Assembly: GCA_903892515.1 (NCBI GenBank)
Contig: CAITIS010000091.1
Span: 1 to 64,000 of the forward strand
Source of the DNA: an uncultured Planctomycetota bacterium
GTDB taxonomy: Bacteria > Planctomycetota > Phycisphaerae > SM23-33
Length of the DNA: 64,000 nucleotides
Reading direction: 5' to 3'
This document shows positions 40,110 to 49,931 of the stretch, in pieces. The translations under genes and the position numbers were made by a program. The notes beneath the pieces were generated by a model that worked only from the letters and a program-made list of their open reading frames with translations, did not search any database and was not told the DNA's origin. Position 1 is the stretch's first letter. Each line of letters starts with the position of its first letter.

Positions 40110-42253
40110 ATGACAACAGGAATCTGCACGAACTGGCTCGATTGCATGGAGTTCAGACGAGTTACGAGGATGCGGAACACAAGGCAAGGTTCGCGCGGCC
40201 GGAGGCGGTGCTGGCTGTTCTCCAGGCCTTGGGAGCATCGGCCCGGACGTTCCAGGATATCCCCGGCGCAGTGCGGGAACGTCGCCAGCAAATCTGGCGG
40301 ACGCTGATCGAGCCGGTGACCGTCGCCTGGCATGGGACTCATGCTGCGGTGAAGCTGCGAATCCCGGCGGCGTGTCTTCGAGAGCCTGGCCGATGGGAAC
40401 TGGAGTGCGAAAACGGCGACGAGCAAGTCTACAGCGGACGCGTGGATGAGTTGCAGACGACTTGCCGGCGTGTCGTTGAAGGCGTTCGGTACCTGGTCAA
40501 GCGACTCGTCCTGCCTGAGCGTCTTCCGTTGGGCTATCACCGTTTGCGCGTGGAAGTGGGGCGGGTATCGGCTCATGGCATGGTCCTGGTGGCCCCGTCG
40601 CAGGCCTGCGGGCCAGAGGTCCTGGACGAGCCTTCCTGGGGCGTGTTTCTGCCGCTCTACGCGTTACACCGGCAATCGAGCTGGGGGGCCGGAGACTTGG
40701 GCGACCAGGCCGAGATGGTTCGCTGGACCGCCGCCCAGGGTGGCAAGGCCGTTGGAATGCTGCCGATTCTGGCTACGCTGTGGGAACTGGGCGAGGGGCC
40801 ATCTCCTTACGAACCGACCAGCCGGTTGTTCTGGAACGAGTTCTATCTGGACGTCAGCCGTCTTCCGAATCTCTCGCAGTGCGCCCCGGCCAAGCACATT
40901 CTGAATCAGCCCCGATTTCGAGAAGGCTTGCAGGCCATGCGAGCGTCGTCGTTGGTGGACTACGCGCGTCAAGTGGCCGCCAAGAGACAGATTGTGTCAG
41001 CCGTGGCCCAGGGGTACTTCGCCAGCGGCGATCGGTCGAGCCTGGACAGCTATGTTCGCCATCAGCCATTGTCGGAAGTGTTCGCCAGGTTTCGTGCCGC
41101 TGGGGAGCGTTTGGGCGTTCACTGGAACCGCTGGCCGGAGCGAATGCAGCGCGGGGATGTGCAGCGGGGCGATTACGACCAGCGCGACTACCAATGCTAT
41201 CTTTACTCGCAGTGGCAGATGCAGGAGCAGGTGGCGCAATTGGCCGATGACGCCCGGAGGGCGGGGGCCGGCTTGTACATGGACTTTCCTCTGGGCGTCC
41301 GCGGTGATGGTTTCGACGCCTGGTTGGAACAAGACCTCTTCGTCGGGAAAATGAGCGTTGGATCCCCTCCCGACGCGTTCGCCAGGGCGGGCCAGAACTG
41401 GCGTTTCCCGCCGATTGATCCGCAGCAGCAGCGTCAGGCAGGATACCGCTACTTTCTGTCGTGCCTTCGCCGGCACCTGGCCGTTTCGCGAATTCTTCGC
41501 CTGGACCACGTGATGGGCGTGCATCGTCTGTATTGGATCCCCGAGGGCATGGACGCGGCCGATGGCGTGTACGTGCGATATCCGCGTGAGGAGATGTTGG
41601 CCCTCCTGACGCTGGAGTCGCACCGCCACCAAGCCATGATCGTCGGAGAGAACCTCGGCACGGTCCCCGACATAGTCAACCAGGCCATGCAGCGGCGGCG
41701 CGTTCATTCAATGTACGTTGTGCCATTTGAGACCGCCTCAGGCCGCGCGGCGGGACTGAAACCGATTCCTGCCGACTGCGTGGCCAGCATGAATACGCAC
41801 GATCTGGCGCCCTGGGAGGCGTATTGGAACGATCTGGATATCGATGAGCGAGTTCGTTTGGGACTATTGAGCCCCAGCCAAGCCACGGCCATGCGCAAGG
41901 ATCGCCAAGCGGCGCGCCGCGCGATAACCACGGACCTTCGTCGCCGGAGGTTGCTGGATGCCGGCCAGGCTCAAGCCCTCGATGTACTTCAGGCCTGCCT
42001 GTCGCTCTTGGGCGCCAGCTCAGCCAGACTCGTGATGGTAAACCTGGAAGACCTGTGGCGCCAAACGCAGGGGCAGAATCTGCCAGGAGCGCCCCAGGAC
42101 TATCCCAACTGGCGGCGCAAGGCGCGCTACAGCCTTGAGGAGTTCTCGCGGATGCCTCAGGTCGTCAGCCTTCTGGACAGGCTGAATCAAGTTCGTAGGG
42201 AGAGATCGCCCTCAACCCTGGCCGCTCACGACGGCCGCGGAGCGAGCCGGTGA
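40106..42253 (+). CDS. malQ: 4-alpha-glucanotransferase
   Basis: SWGAGDLGDQAEMVRWTAAQGGKAVGMLPI, SPYEPTSRLFWNEFYLD, LRLDHVMGVHRLYWIPEG, IVGENLGTVPD and SMNTHDLAPWEAYW motifs (GH77). MNDNRNLHELARLHG start. Confidence 0.9.
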   Translation: MNDNRNLHELARLHGVQTSYEDAEHKARFARPEAVLAVLQALGASARTFQDIPGAVRERRQQIWRTLIEPVTVAWHGTHAAVKLRIPAACLREPGRWELECENGDEQVYSGRVDELQTTCRRVVEGVRYLVKRLVLPERLPLGYHRLRVEVGRVSAHGMVLVAPSQACGPEVLDEPSWGVFLPLYALHRQSSWGAGDLGDQAEMVRWTAAQGGKAVGMLPILATLWELGEGPSPYEPTSRLFWNEFYLDVSRLPNLSQCAPAKHILNQPRFREGLQAMRASSLVDYARQVAAKRQIVSAVAQGYFASGDRSSLDSYVRHQPLSEVFARFRAAGERLGVHWNRWPERMQRGDVQRGDYDQRDYQCYLYSQWQMQEQVAQLADDARRAGAGLYMDFPLGVRGDGFDAWLEQDLFVGKMSVGSPPDAFARAGQNWRFPPIDPQQQRQAGYRYFLSCLRRHLAVSRILRLDHVMGVHRLYWIPEGMDAADGVYVRYPREEMLALLTLESHRHQAMIVGENLGTVPDIVNQAMQRRRVHSMYVVPFETASGRAAGLKPIPADCVASMNTHDLAPWEAYWNDLDIDERVRLGLLSPSQATAMRKDRQAARRAITTDLRRRRLLDAGQAQALDVLQACLSLLGASSARLVMVNLEDLWRQTQGQNLPGAPQDYPNWRRKARYSLEEFSRMPQVVSLLDRLNQVRRERSPSTLAAHDGRGASR

Positions 42254-42400
42254 CCGAGCCCGCTCAAGAGCAGGTGAGGCCGGGATATATCTCATTTCGC
42301 CGCCCTAAGATTGTGCAGGGCCTTTGTACGAGGCCTGCGGCGCGATGGCCCTTGGGTTGGGGACGCCGGGCGTCTGTGTGAGAACGGAGAAGGTGAAGGC

Positions 42401-44500
42401 ATGACCGTTTGGCCAGGCAGTTTCTACCCGGTGGGCGCCACGTATGACGGGATCGGGACGAATTTCAGCGTCTTTTCCGAGATCGCCCAGCGCGTGGAAT
42501 TGTGCCTCTTCGACGAGCAAGGCCACGAAACCAGGGTGGATTTGCCCGAGCGGGACGGGTTTTGCTGGCACGGGTACCTGCCTGAGGTCAGCGCCGGCCA
42601 GTTGTACGGCTACCGGGTGCATGGACCGTGGGATCCCGCCAATGGATACCGGTGCTGCCCGAGCATGCTGCTGCTGGATCCGTACGCCAAGGCCATCGTC
42701 GGCACCGTCCAGTGGAACGATGCGATGTTTCCGGGAACCTGGGCAAACGCAGCTGGCCCCCCCGAGGGCGCGGATACGGGCTCAGGCATACCCAAGTCTG
42801 TGGTGATAAATCCCTTCTTTGACTGGAGCAAGGATCGCCGCCCAAACGTGCCGGCGCAGGATATGCTCATCTACGAGATGCATGTGAAGGGCTTCACCCA
42901 TCTGCACCCGGACATCCCCGAGAACCTGCGAGGAACCTACGCCGGGCTGGCGCATCCCTGCGCCATCGACTACCTGACGAGACTTGGAATCACAGCCGTC
43001 GAGCTGCTGCCGGTGCATCAGATCATTCATGAACGTCACTTGCTGGATCACGGGCTGAGGAACTACTGGGGGTACAGTTCCATAGGTTACTTCGCCCCGC
43101 ACAACGAGTATTCCTCCAGCGGCCAGATGGGCCAGCAGGTCCAGGAATTCAAGCAGATGGTGCTGCGGCTGCACGAGGCGGGCATCGAGGTCATTCTGGA
43201 TGTCGTGTACAACCACACGGCCGAGGGGAATCACCTGGGCCCGATCCTCTCCTTCAAAGGCATCGATAACGCCTCGTACTATCGTCTGATGGAAGACAAG
43301 CAATACTATCAGGACTTCTCGGGGGCTGGTAATTGCCTCAATTTGCGCCACCCGCAGGTGCTTGAACTGGTCATGGATTCGTTGCGGTATTGGGTTACCG
43401 AGATGCACGTGGACGGGTTCCGTTTCGACCTGGCGGCCACATTGGCCAGGGAACTGCATGCCGTGGACCGCCTGTCCATGTTCTTCGGGATCATCCATCA
43501 AGATCCCACGCTCAGTGGAGTGAAACTCATTGCCGAGCCCTGGGATGTCGGCGAAGGCGGCTATCAAGTGGGGAAGTTCCCGCCCCGATGGTCGGAATTG
43601 AACGGCAAGTACCGCGACACCATGCGCGACTTCTGGGCCGGCCGGCCGTTGCCGGCGTCGGAGATGGCCAACCGCTTCCTGGGCAGCCCCGACCTATACG
43701 AGCAGACCGGGCGGCGGCCCTACGGAAGCGTCAACTTCATTGTCGCCCATGATGGCTTTACCATGCGCGACTTGGTGACCTACGAGCATAAGCGCAACGA
43801 AGCCAACGGAGAGGAGAATCGCGACGGCTTCGATGATAATCGCTCGTGGAACTGCGGTGTCGAAGGGGAAACCGACGACCCCGCCGTTGCAGCCTTGCGG
43901 GCCAGGCAGCAACGGAACTTCTGGGCGACGCTGCTGCTGTCTCGCGGCATTCCCCTGTGCCAGGCCGGTGGGGAGGTCGGGCACACCCAGCGCGGCAACA
44001 ACAATGCGTATTGCCAGGACAACGATATCTCCTGGATGCACTGGCCGGAACTCGACGCGGAACTGCTGCAGTTCGTTCGCGACCTGATCGGGTTTCGCAA
44101 GAAACACCCGGTTTTCTACCGGCGCATATTGAATGCGGCCACGATCGAGCAGAATCCGATCATATCGACCTTCAGTCCCGACGGCTCGGCGATCAACCTG
44201 GATAACCAGCCGGACTACGCCGTCGGGCCGTTGGCGATTCGCTTGTCCGGCCAGATTAACCAGGTCGACGAGCGCGGCAGAGCGGTCGTGGATGACGACT
44301 TCCTGATACTGTTCAACCCCGGCGGCAACGATGTGGCATTCGTTGCGCCTGGCAGCGCGGACGGCGAAACGTGGGCCGAGGTGATCGACACCACCCAAGA
44401 GTCGGTTCCGCTTCCAGAGGGCGCGGTTCACGTGCCTGGCCAGTCGGTGACGGTTAGTGGCCATTCCATGAAGGTGCTCTGCCATGCACGTCAACCATGA
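42401..44500 (+). CDS. glgX: Glycogen debranching enzyme GlgX-type
   Basis: MTVWPGSFYPVGATYDGIGTNFSVFSE, YGYRVHGPWDPANGYR, DVVYNHTAEGNHLGP, DGFRFDLAATLARE and CQAGGEVGHTQRGNNNAYCQDN. Confidence 0.93.
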   Translation: MTVWPGSFYPVGATYDGIGTNFSVFSEIAQRVELCLFDEQGHETRVDLPERDGFCWHGYLPEVSAGQLYGYRVHGPWDPANGYRCCPSMLLLDPYAKAIVGTVQWNDAMFPGTWANAAGPPEGADTGSGIPKSVVINPFFDWSKDRRPNVPAQDMLIYEMHVKGFTHLHPDIPENLRGTYAGLAHPCAIDYLTRLGITAVELLPVHQIIHERHLLDHGLRNYWGYSSIGYFAPHNEYSSSGQMGQQVQEFKQMVLRLHEAGIEVILDVVYNHTAEGNHLGPILSFKGIDNASYYRLMEDKQYYQDFSGAGNCLNLRHPQVLELVMDSLRYWVTEMHVDGFRFDLAATLARELHAVDRLSMFFGIIHQDPTLSGVKLIAEPWDVGEGGYQVGKFPPRWSELNGKYRDTMRDFWAGRPLPASEMANRFLGSPDLYEQTGRRPYGSVNFIVAHDGFTMRDLVTYEHKRNEANGEENRDGFDDNRSWNCGVEGETDDPAVAALRARQQRNFWATLLLSRGIPLCQAGGEVGHTQRGNNNAYCQDNDISWMHWPELDAELLQFVRDLIGFRKKHPVFYRRILNAATIEQNPIISTFSPDGSAINLDNQPDYAVGPLAIRLSGQINQVDERGRAVVDDDFLILFNPGGNDVAFVAPGSADGETWAEVIDTTQESVPLPEGAVHVPGQSVTVSGHSMKVLCHARQP

Positions 44501-47012
44501 CAGGTTCATGGTCGCCACGTACCGAGTGCAGTTGACCGCCAATTTCGACTTCGACCAGGCGGCGGGGATTGCTGACTATCTGGCAGAGCTGGGCGTGAGC
44601 GAGTTGTATTGTTCGCCGTATCTTCAGGCGGCGGCGGGTTCCACGCACGGCTACGACGTGTTGGATCACGGCAAGGTCAGCGAAGAGCTGGGCGGCAGGG
44701 ACGGCCATCGGAGGCTGTGCGAGCAACTCGCCAGGCTCGGTTTGGGGCAGATCGTGGACCTTGTGCCTAATCACATGTCCATCGTCGGGGACAACCCGCT
44801 GTGGTGGGACGTCCTGGCCAACGGCCCGGCCAGCCGGTACGCGAGCTTCTTTGACATCGACTGGGAAGTGGCCGATCCGTCTCTCCACGGCAAGGTGCTC
44901 TTGCCAGTGCTGCACGATCGGTATGGCGTGGTGCTGCGATCTGGTGAGTTGAGGCTCCAGCGGCAGGGCGAGCACGTTGTCCTCCGGTATCGGGATCAGA
45001 GTTTCCCGCTGTCAGATGAATCCGTGTCGGCCACCGCTGCCCATGCGCCGCTGGAGATCGACGAATTCCTCGCCCGCGCGCGTGGCGACCCCGATTTCCT
45101 GGATGGGCTATTGGAGAGGCAGCACTATCGGCTGGCGTATTGGGCAGCGGCTGGCTCGGCGATCAACTATCGGCGGTTCTTTGCGATCAGCACGCTGGCT
45201 GGGCTGCGCGTCGAGAATGCTGAGGCCTTCGACCACGTGCATGCGCTGGTGCTGGAATGGGTGAAGTCGCCGGCGTGTCGCGTTACGGCCTTGCGGGTGG
45301 ATCACATCGACGGTCTGCGCGAGCCAGGCCAGTACCTGGAACGTCTTGGGTCGGCTGCGCCGGATGTGCGGATACTCGTCGAAAAGATCCTGGAGCCCGA
45401 CGAGTCATTGCCGGAATCCTGGCCCGTGGCCGGCACCACGGGCTACGACTTTCTGAATGGGGCCGGCGGGCTGTTCGTCGATCCCGCGGGTGAGGAACCT
45501 TTGACACGGCTATACGCCGAGTTCACCGGCGAGCCCACGGATTACGTCGAGATCATCCGCAGCAAGAAGCGTCAAGTGCTGCAATTGTCTTTCGGGGGCG
45601 AACTGGACAGGCTGGTCACGATCTTGCTGAAGGCGTGCAGGGCGCGGCGTCTGCGTGACTTCGTCAGGCCTGAACTGCGGGAGGCTGTGGCGGAGCTGAT
45701 CTCGGCCTTTCCGGTCTACCGGACGTACGCCAGCGCTTTGACCGGACGTGTCAGTGCCCAGGACGAAGCGTATGTGCGGCAGGCTGTGAACGAAGCCCGC
45801 CAGCGGCGCGGCGATATCGATGGCCGGATATGGGACATTCTCGCCGACGTGCTGCTGCTGCGTTGGACCGGCGAGGAGGCGTTTATCGGAAAAGACTTTG
45901 CCATGCGCTTCCAGCAACTCACCGGGCCGGTGATGGCCAAGGGCGTGGAGGATACGGCCTTGTACTGCTTCAACCGGCTTGTGTCGCTCAACGAGGTGGG
46001 CGGCGACCCGGGCCGCTTTGGCCGGAGCGTCAAAGAGTTCCACGATTTCTGCCAATACATCGGGCAGCACTGGCCCGGCACGCTGCTGGCAACATCCACA
46101 CACGACACCAAACGCAGCGAGGATGTTCGGCTGCGAATCAGCCTGTTGTCGGAGATTCCCGAGCTATGGGCCCAGGCCGTTTGGCGATGGTCCGACATGA
46201 CCGCACGCTATCGTCGAGACGGCATGCCTTCGCGCAATGCCGAGTATCTGCTCTATCAGACGCTGGTTGGCACTTGGCCGATCTCGGATGAGCGACTGGT
46301 CGCGTACATGACCAAGGCCGCCCGGGAGGAGAAGGCACACACGACGTGGGAGCGGCCTGACACAGCCTACGAGGACGCTCTGCGCGGATTCGTCCAAGGC
46401 GTGCTCCGCGACGAAGCGTTCATGGCCGACATCGAGGCGTTCGTGACGAAGCTGACGCCCTCCGCCCGCGTGAGCAGCCTGTCGCAGACACTGATCAAAT
46501 GCACTGCTCCAGGTGTGCCGGACTTCTACCAAGGCACAGAACTCTGGGACTCTTCGGCGATAAGCCTGGTCGATCCCGACAATCGTCGGAGCGTGGACTA
46601 TTCCCTTCGCCGCCGGCGGCTGAAGGAATTAGACGGCGCCGGCGCCGGCCCCGAGCAAGTCCTGTCGCGGATGGATGAGGCCCTGCCCAAGCTGATGGTC
46701 ATCCAACGGGCCCTGCGGACGCGGCGGCGACGCCCAGATTTGTTTGGGCGCGATGGAGCGTACCAACCGCTATTTGCACAGGGCCGGTACGCCGATCGCG
46801 TGGTGGCGTTTTCTCGCGGGGAAGGCGTAATCACCATCGCTCCTCGCCTGCTGATGGGCCTGGATGGCTGGGGCGACACAGCGTTTGAGCTGCCGCCAGG
46901 GCGATGGCACAACGAGTTTACAGCCGAGGTGGTCACAGGCCGGGTTCTTCTCACCCAAATCCTTGGCCGATTCCCCGTGTGTTTGCTTACGTCGCAAGGA
47001 GCACACCCATGA
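44484..47012 (+). CDS. treY: Maltooligosyl trehalose synthase
   Basis: ATYRVQLTANFDFDQAAGIADYLAELGVSELYCSPYLQAAAGSTHGYDVLDH, VDLVPNHMSIVGDNPLWWDVL, VMAKGVEDTALYCFNRL and STHDTKRSEDVR. Confidence 0.93.
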   Translation: MHVNHDRFMVATYRVQLTANFDFDQAAGIADYLAELGVSELYCSPYLQAAAGSTHGYDVLDHGKVSEELGGRDGHRRLCEQLARLGLGQIVDLVPNHMSIVGDNPLWWDVLANGPASRYASFFDIDWEVADPSLHGKVLLPVLHDRYGVVLRSGELRLQRQGEHVVLRYRDQSFPLSDESVSATAAHAPLEIDEFLARARGDPDFLDGLLERQHYRLAYWAAAGSAINYRRFFAISTLAGLRVENAEAFDHVHALVLEWVKSPACRVTALRVDHIDGLREPGQYLERLGSAAPDVRILVEKILEPDESLPESWPVAGTTGYDFLNGAGGLFVDPAGEEPLTRLYAEFTGEPTDYVEIIRSKKRQVLQLSFGGELDRLVTILLKACRARRLRDFVRPELREAVAELISAFPVYRTYASALTGRVSAQDEAYVRQAVNEARQRRGDIDGRIWDILADVLLLRWTGEEAFIGKDFAMRFQQLTGPVMAKGVEDTALYCFNRLVSLNEVGGDPGRFGRSVKEFHDFCQYIGQHWPGTLLATSTHDTKRSEDVRLRISLLSEIPELWAQAVWRWSDMTARYRRDGMPSRNAEYLLYQTLVGTWPISDERLVAYMTKAAREEKAHTTWERPDTAYEDALRGFVQGVLRDEAFMADIEAFVTKLTPSARVSSLSQTLIKCTAPGVPDFYQGTELWDSSAISLVDPDNRRSVDYSLRRRRLKELDGAGAGPEQVLSRMDEALPKLMVIQRALRTRRRRPDLFGRDGAYQPLFAQGRYADRVVAFSRGEGVITIAPRLLMGLDGWGDTAFELPPGRWHNEFTAEVVTGRVLLTQILGRFPVCLLTSQGAHP

Positions 47013-48763
47013 CTGCCTTTGGAGTCTGGGCGCCGCATGCTGGGAAGGTTGAATTGGTTTTGCGCGACCAACGCATAGCCATGGCGCGTGACGCGAACGA
47101 CTGGTGGCACGTCGAGGCGAATTCCGCCGGGCCGGGAACCGACTACCGCTTCAGTGTCGATGGTCGCCAGCCGATGCCAGACCCCCGTTCACCTTGGCAA
47201 CCAGAAGGAGTCAACGGCCCTTCGCGTGTGGTCGACCATGCCGCATTCCAGTGGACTGATGGTGAATACCAGCCCATTCCGCTGGATGCCGCGATTGTCT
47301 ACGAATTGCACGTGGGCACGTTCACTCCCGAAGGCACCTTCGACGGCGTGGTAACCAAGCTGGATCATCTGCTCCAACTCGGCATCACTCACATCGAACT
47401 CATGCCCATCTGCGAATTCTCAGGCCCGCGCGGCTGGGGCTATGACGGGGTGGACCTGTACGCGCCGCACTCGGCCTATGGCGGGCCCGGAGGCCTGAAA
47501 CGGCTGGTCAACGCCTGCCACGCCAAAGGCCTGGGCGTGATTCTGGACGTGGTGTACAACCACTCCGGGCCCGAAGGCTGCTACCTGGACAAGTTCGGGC
47601 CGTACTTCACGGATCGATACCGCATCCCCTGGGGACAGGCGATGAACTTTGACGGCCCCGAGAGCGATCATGTCCGGCGATTCGTGCTGGACAGTGCGCT
47701 GATGTGGCTGGGCGACTATCACGTCGATGGCCTGCGGATCGACAGCGTGCATGCCATGATGGATAGCTCGGCTTTGCACATTCTGGCGGAAATGGCTTTA
47801 GAGGTGCGGCAACTCCAGGAGCGTACAGGGCGGCACTACTTTCTCATCGGCGAGAGTGCCTTGAACGACCCGCGCGTAGTCCAGCCCGCCGAGGTCAGCG
47901 GGTATGGCATGGATGCCCAGTGGAGCGACGACTTTCACCACGCGTTGCACGTGCTGCTGACCGGCGAGCAAATGGGATACTACATTGACTACGGCACGCT
48001 GGCGGACTTGGCGAAGGCTGTACACGACGTGTTCGTGTATGACGGTCGTTACAGCCGGTTTCGGCGGCAACATTACGGCCGGCCGGTGGGCGACCTGTCC
48101 GGCAGAGCGTTCCTGGCCTATCTTCAGACGCACGATCAAGTGGGCAACCGGGCCAAGGGCGAGCGAATCGCCCACCTGGGCGGCTTGGCCAGTGCCAAGG
48201 TCGGCGCGGCGCTGGTATTAACATCCCCGTTCGTGCCAATGCTGTTTCAAGGTGAAGAGTGGGCGGCTTCTTCGCCGTTTCAGTACTTCACCTCGCTTGG
48301 GGATTCGGGCCTCGGACAAGCTGTGAGCCGGGGGCGGCGGAAAGAATTCGCCGCCTTTGTCGGAAGCAGCGAGGAGGTGCCCGATCCGCAAGATATCGCC
48401 ACGTTCAAGCGATCCAAACTGAACTGGGGGGAAGTCGCCGACGAACCGCACGGATCCATGCTCCGCTGGTATCAGCAACTCATCTGGATGCGGCGGTTGA
48501 GGCCGGACCTCGCCTGCGGCGATCCCAAGGCCGTCGTGACATCCTTTGATGAACAGGCCCGCTGGTTCGTTCTCCAGCGCGGCGCCATGACGGTCGCGTG
48601 CAACTTGGCCGACGATACCCGGATGGTGCCGGTTGGTGCCGGAAGGGCGATGGATATCTTGCTGGCATCCGATCCGCAAGCCCACGCCCAGGGCCAGGCC
48701 GTTGCGCTGCCTGGCCACAGCGTGGCGCTCCTCGGACCGCCCGGGCCGGATAGTGGCCATTGA
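47009..48763 (+). CDS. treZ: Maltooligosyl trehalose trehalohydrolase
   Basis: MTAFGVWAPHAGKVELVL, ELHVGTFTPEGTFDGV, WGYDGVDLYAPHSAYGGP, DVVYNHSGPEG and HVDGLRIDSVHAM; ATGA overlap with treY. Confidence 0.93.
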   Translation: MTAFGVWAPHAGKVELVLRDQRIAMARDANDWWHVEANSAGPGTDYRFSVDGRQPMPDPRSPWQPEGVNGPSRVVDHAAFQWTDGEYQPIPLDAAIVYELHVGTFTPEGTFDGVVTKLDHLLQLGITHIELMPICEFSGPRGWGYDGVDLYAPHSAYGGPGGLKRLVNACHAKGLGVILDVVYNHSGPEGCYLDKFGPYFTDRYRIPWGQAMNFDGPESDHVRRFVLDSALMWLGDYHVDGLRIDSVHAMMDSSALHILAEMALEVRQLQERTGRHYFLIGESALNDPRVVQPAEVSGYGMDAQWSDDFHHALHVLLTGEQMGYYIDYGTLADLAKAVHDVFVYDGRYSRFRRQHYGRPVGDLSGRAFLAYLQTHDQVGNRAKGERIAHLGGLASAKVGAALVLTSPFVPMLFQGEEWAASSPFQYFTSLGDSGLGQAVSRGRRKEFAAFVGSSEEVPDPQDIATFKRSKLNWGEVADEPHGSMLRWYQQLIWMRRLRPDLACGDPKAVVTSFDEQARWFVLQRGAMTVACNLADDTRMVPVGAGRAMDILLASDPQAHAQGQAVALPGHSVALLGPPGPDSGH

Positions 48764-48779
48764 CTCCATACGGCCTGGA

Positions 48780-49868
48780 TCATCGTGCCGCAGGCGACTG
48801 GGATACGGGGCCCTCCGCGCTATGCCCGGCGTCGGAGGCGGTTTGAATGCGGACCTTGGGAAGGCAAGCGGGGCAGTGGGTCTGAAGGAAGTCCAACAGC
48901 TTCTCCCTGACCTCGCAGCACAGGTTCCACAGGGCCGAGGAATCCGCGGCACTGAGCATGGCCCGCAGTTCGACCACCTGGTTGCTGATGTTGGTGACCT
49001 GAAGGTTCCACGTCTTGTGGTCCCAATGCTTCGACGCCTGCAACACCTTCTCAAGTTCGTGACGGACGGACTCGACCGGCACGGTGTAGTCCGCGTACAG
49101 ATAGGCCGTGCCCAGCAGGTCTGCCGATACCCGGGTCCAGTTCTCAAAAGGCTTGTCTATGAAATAAGAGACCGGCACAACCAACCGTCGCAGATCCCAC
49201 GTTCGCACGACGACATACGTCAGCGTGATTTCCTCGACGCTGCCGGACTTGTCCTCCACGACCACGACGTCGCCCAGTTGAACCGGCTGGGTAATGGCAA
49301 GCTGTATCCCGGCCATCAATGAGGCCAGGGCCCGCTGGGCGGCGAAGCCCACGACGATGCCCGCCACGCCGGCCGACGCCAGCAGGCTGAGCCCAAGTTG
49401 GCGGACTTCGGTGAAGGTCATGAGTACGCAGCCCACGGCCACCACGACTACGGCGGCGGTGAGCACCCGGTTGAGGATTCTCAACTGGGTGGTGATGCGC
49501 CGCGCCCGCGGATTGTCCGTATCCGCAATGTGAAGCCGGCGGAGCAGCAGGTTGTGGCCGACGCCACAAAGCCGCAGGAATAGCCACGAGAAGATCAGGA
49601 TCCAGAAGATGCTCAGCGCATGATCGATCAGTTGCATCACCGAGGCGGGAAGAGACGTCAAAGGACGCACCATCCAGATGGTGATCGCCACCGCGAACCA
49701 CCGGGCCGGCTGATAGCAGTGTGCATGCAACAGGTCATACAGCGAATGTGCCCAGCGCCCAAGCAGAGCAAAGACGAGGTAGTGGGCCAGCAGTCCCACC
49801 AGCACCGCGCCGCACACCAAGCCCAGATTCCACGCCAGCCACCCGAACGAATCCAGTAATGCGATCAT
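48780..49868 (-). CDS. MscS-family mechanosensitive ion channel
   Basis: GLSLLASAGVAGIVVGFAAQRALASLMAGIQLAITQPVQLGDVVVVEDKSGSVEEITLTYVVVRTWDLRRLVVPVSYF. Confidence 0.92.
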   Translation of the reverse strand: MIALLDSFGWLAWNLGLVCGAVLVGLLAHYLVFALLGRWAHSLYDLLHAHCYQPARWFAVAITIWMVRPLTSLPASVMQLIDHALSIFWILIFSWLFLRLCGVGHNLLLRRLHIADTDNPRARRITTQLRILNRVLTAAVVVVAVGCVLMTFTEVRQLGLSLLASAGVAGIVVGFAAQRALASLMAGIQLAITQPVQLGDVVVVEDKSGSVEEITLTYVVVRTWDLRRLVVPVSYFIDKPFENWTRVSADLLGTAYLYADYTVPVESVRHELEKVLQASKHWDHKTWNLQVTNISNQVVELRAMLSAADSSALWNLCCEVREKLLDFLQTHCPACLPKVRIQTASDAGHSAEGPVSQSPAAR

Positions 49869-49931
49869 CGTTTCCCTTCATATCCGCGCACATGCTCTCG
49901 GCCCACGATGGAACGAGGCGCCCCTCACCCA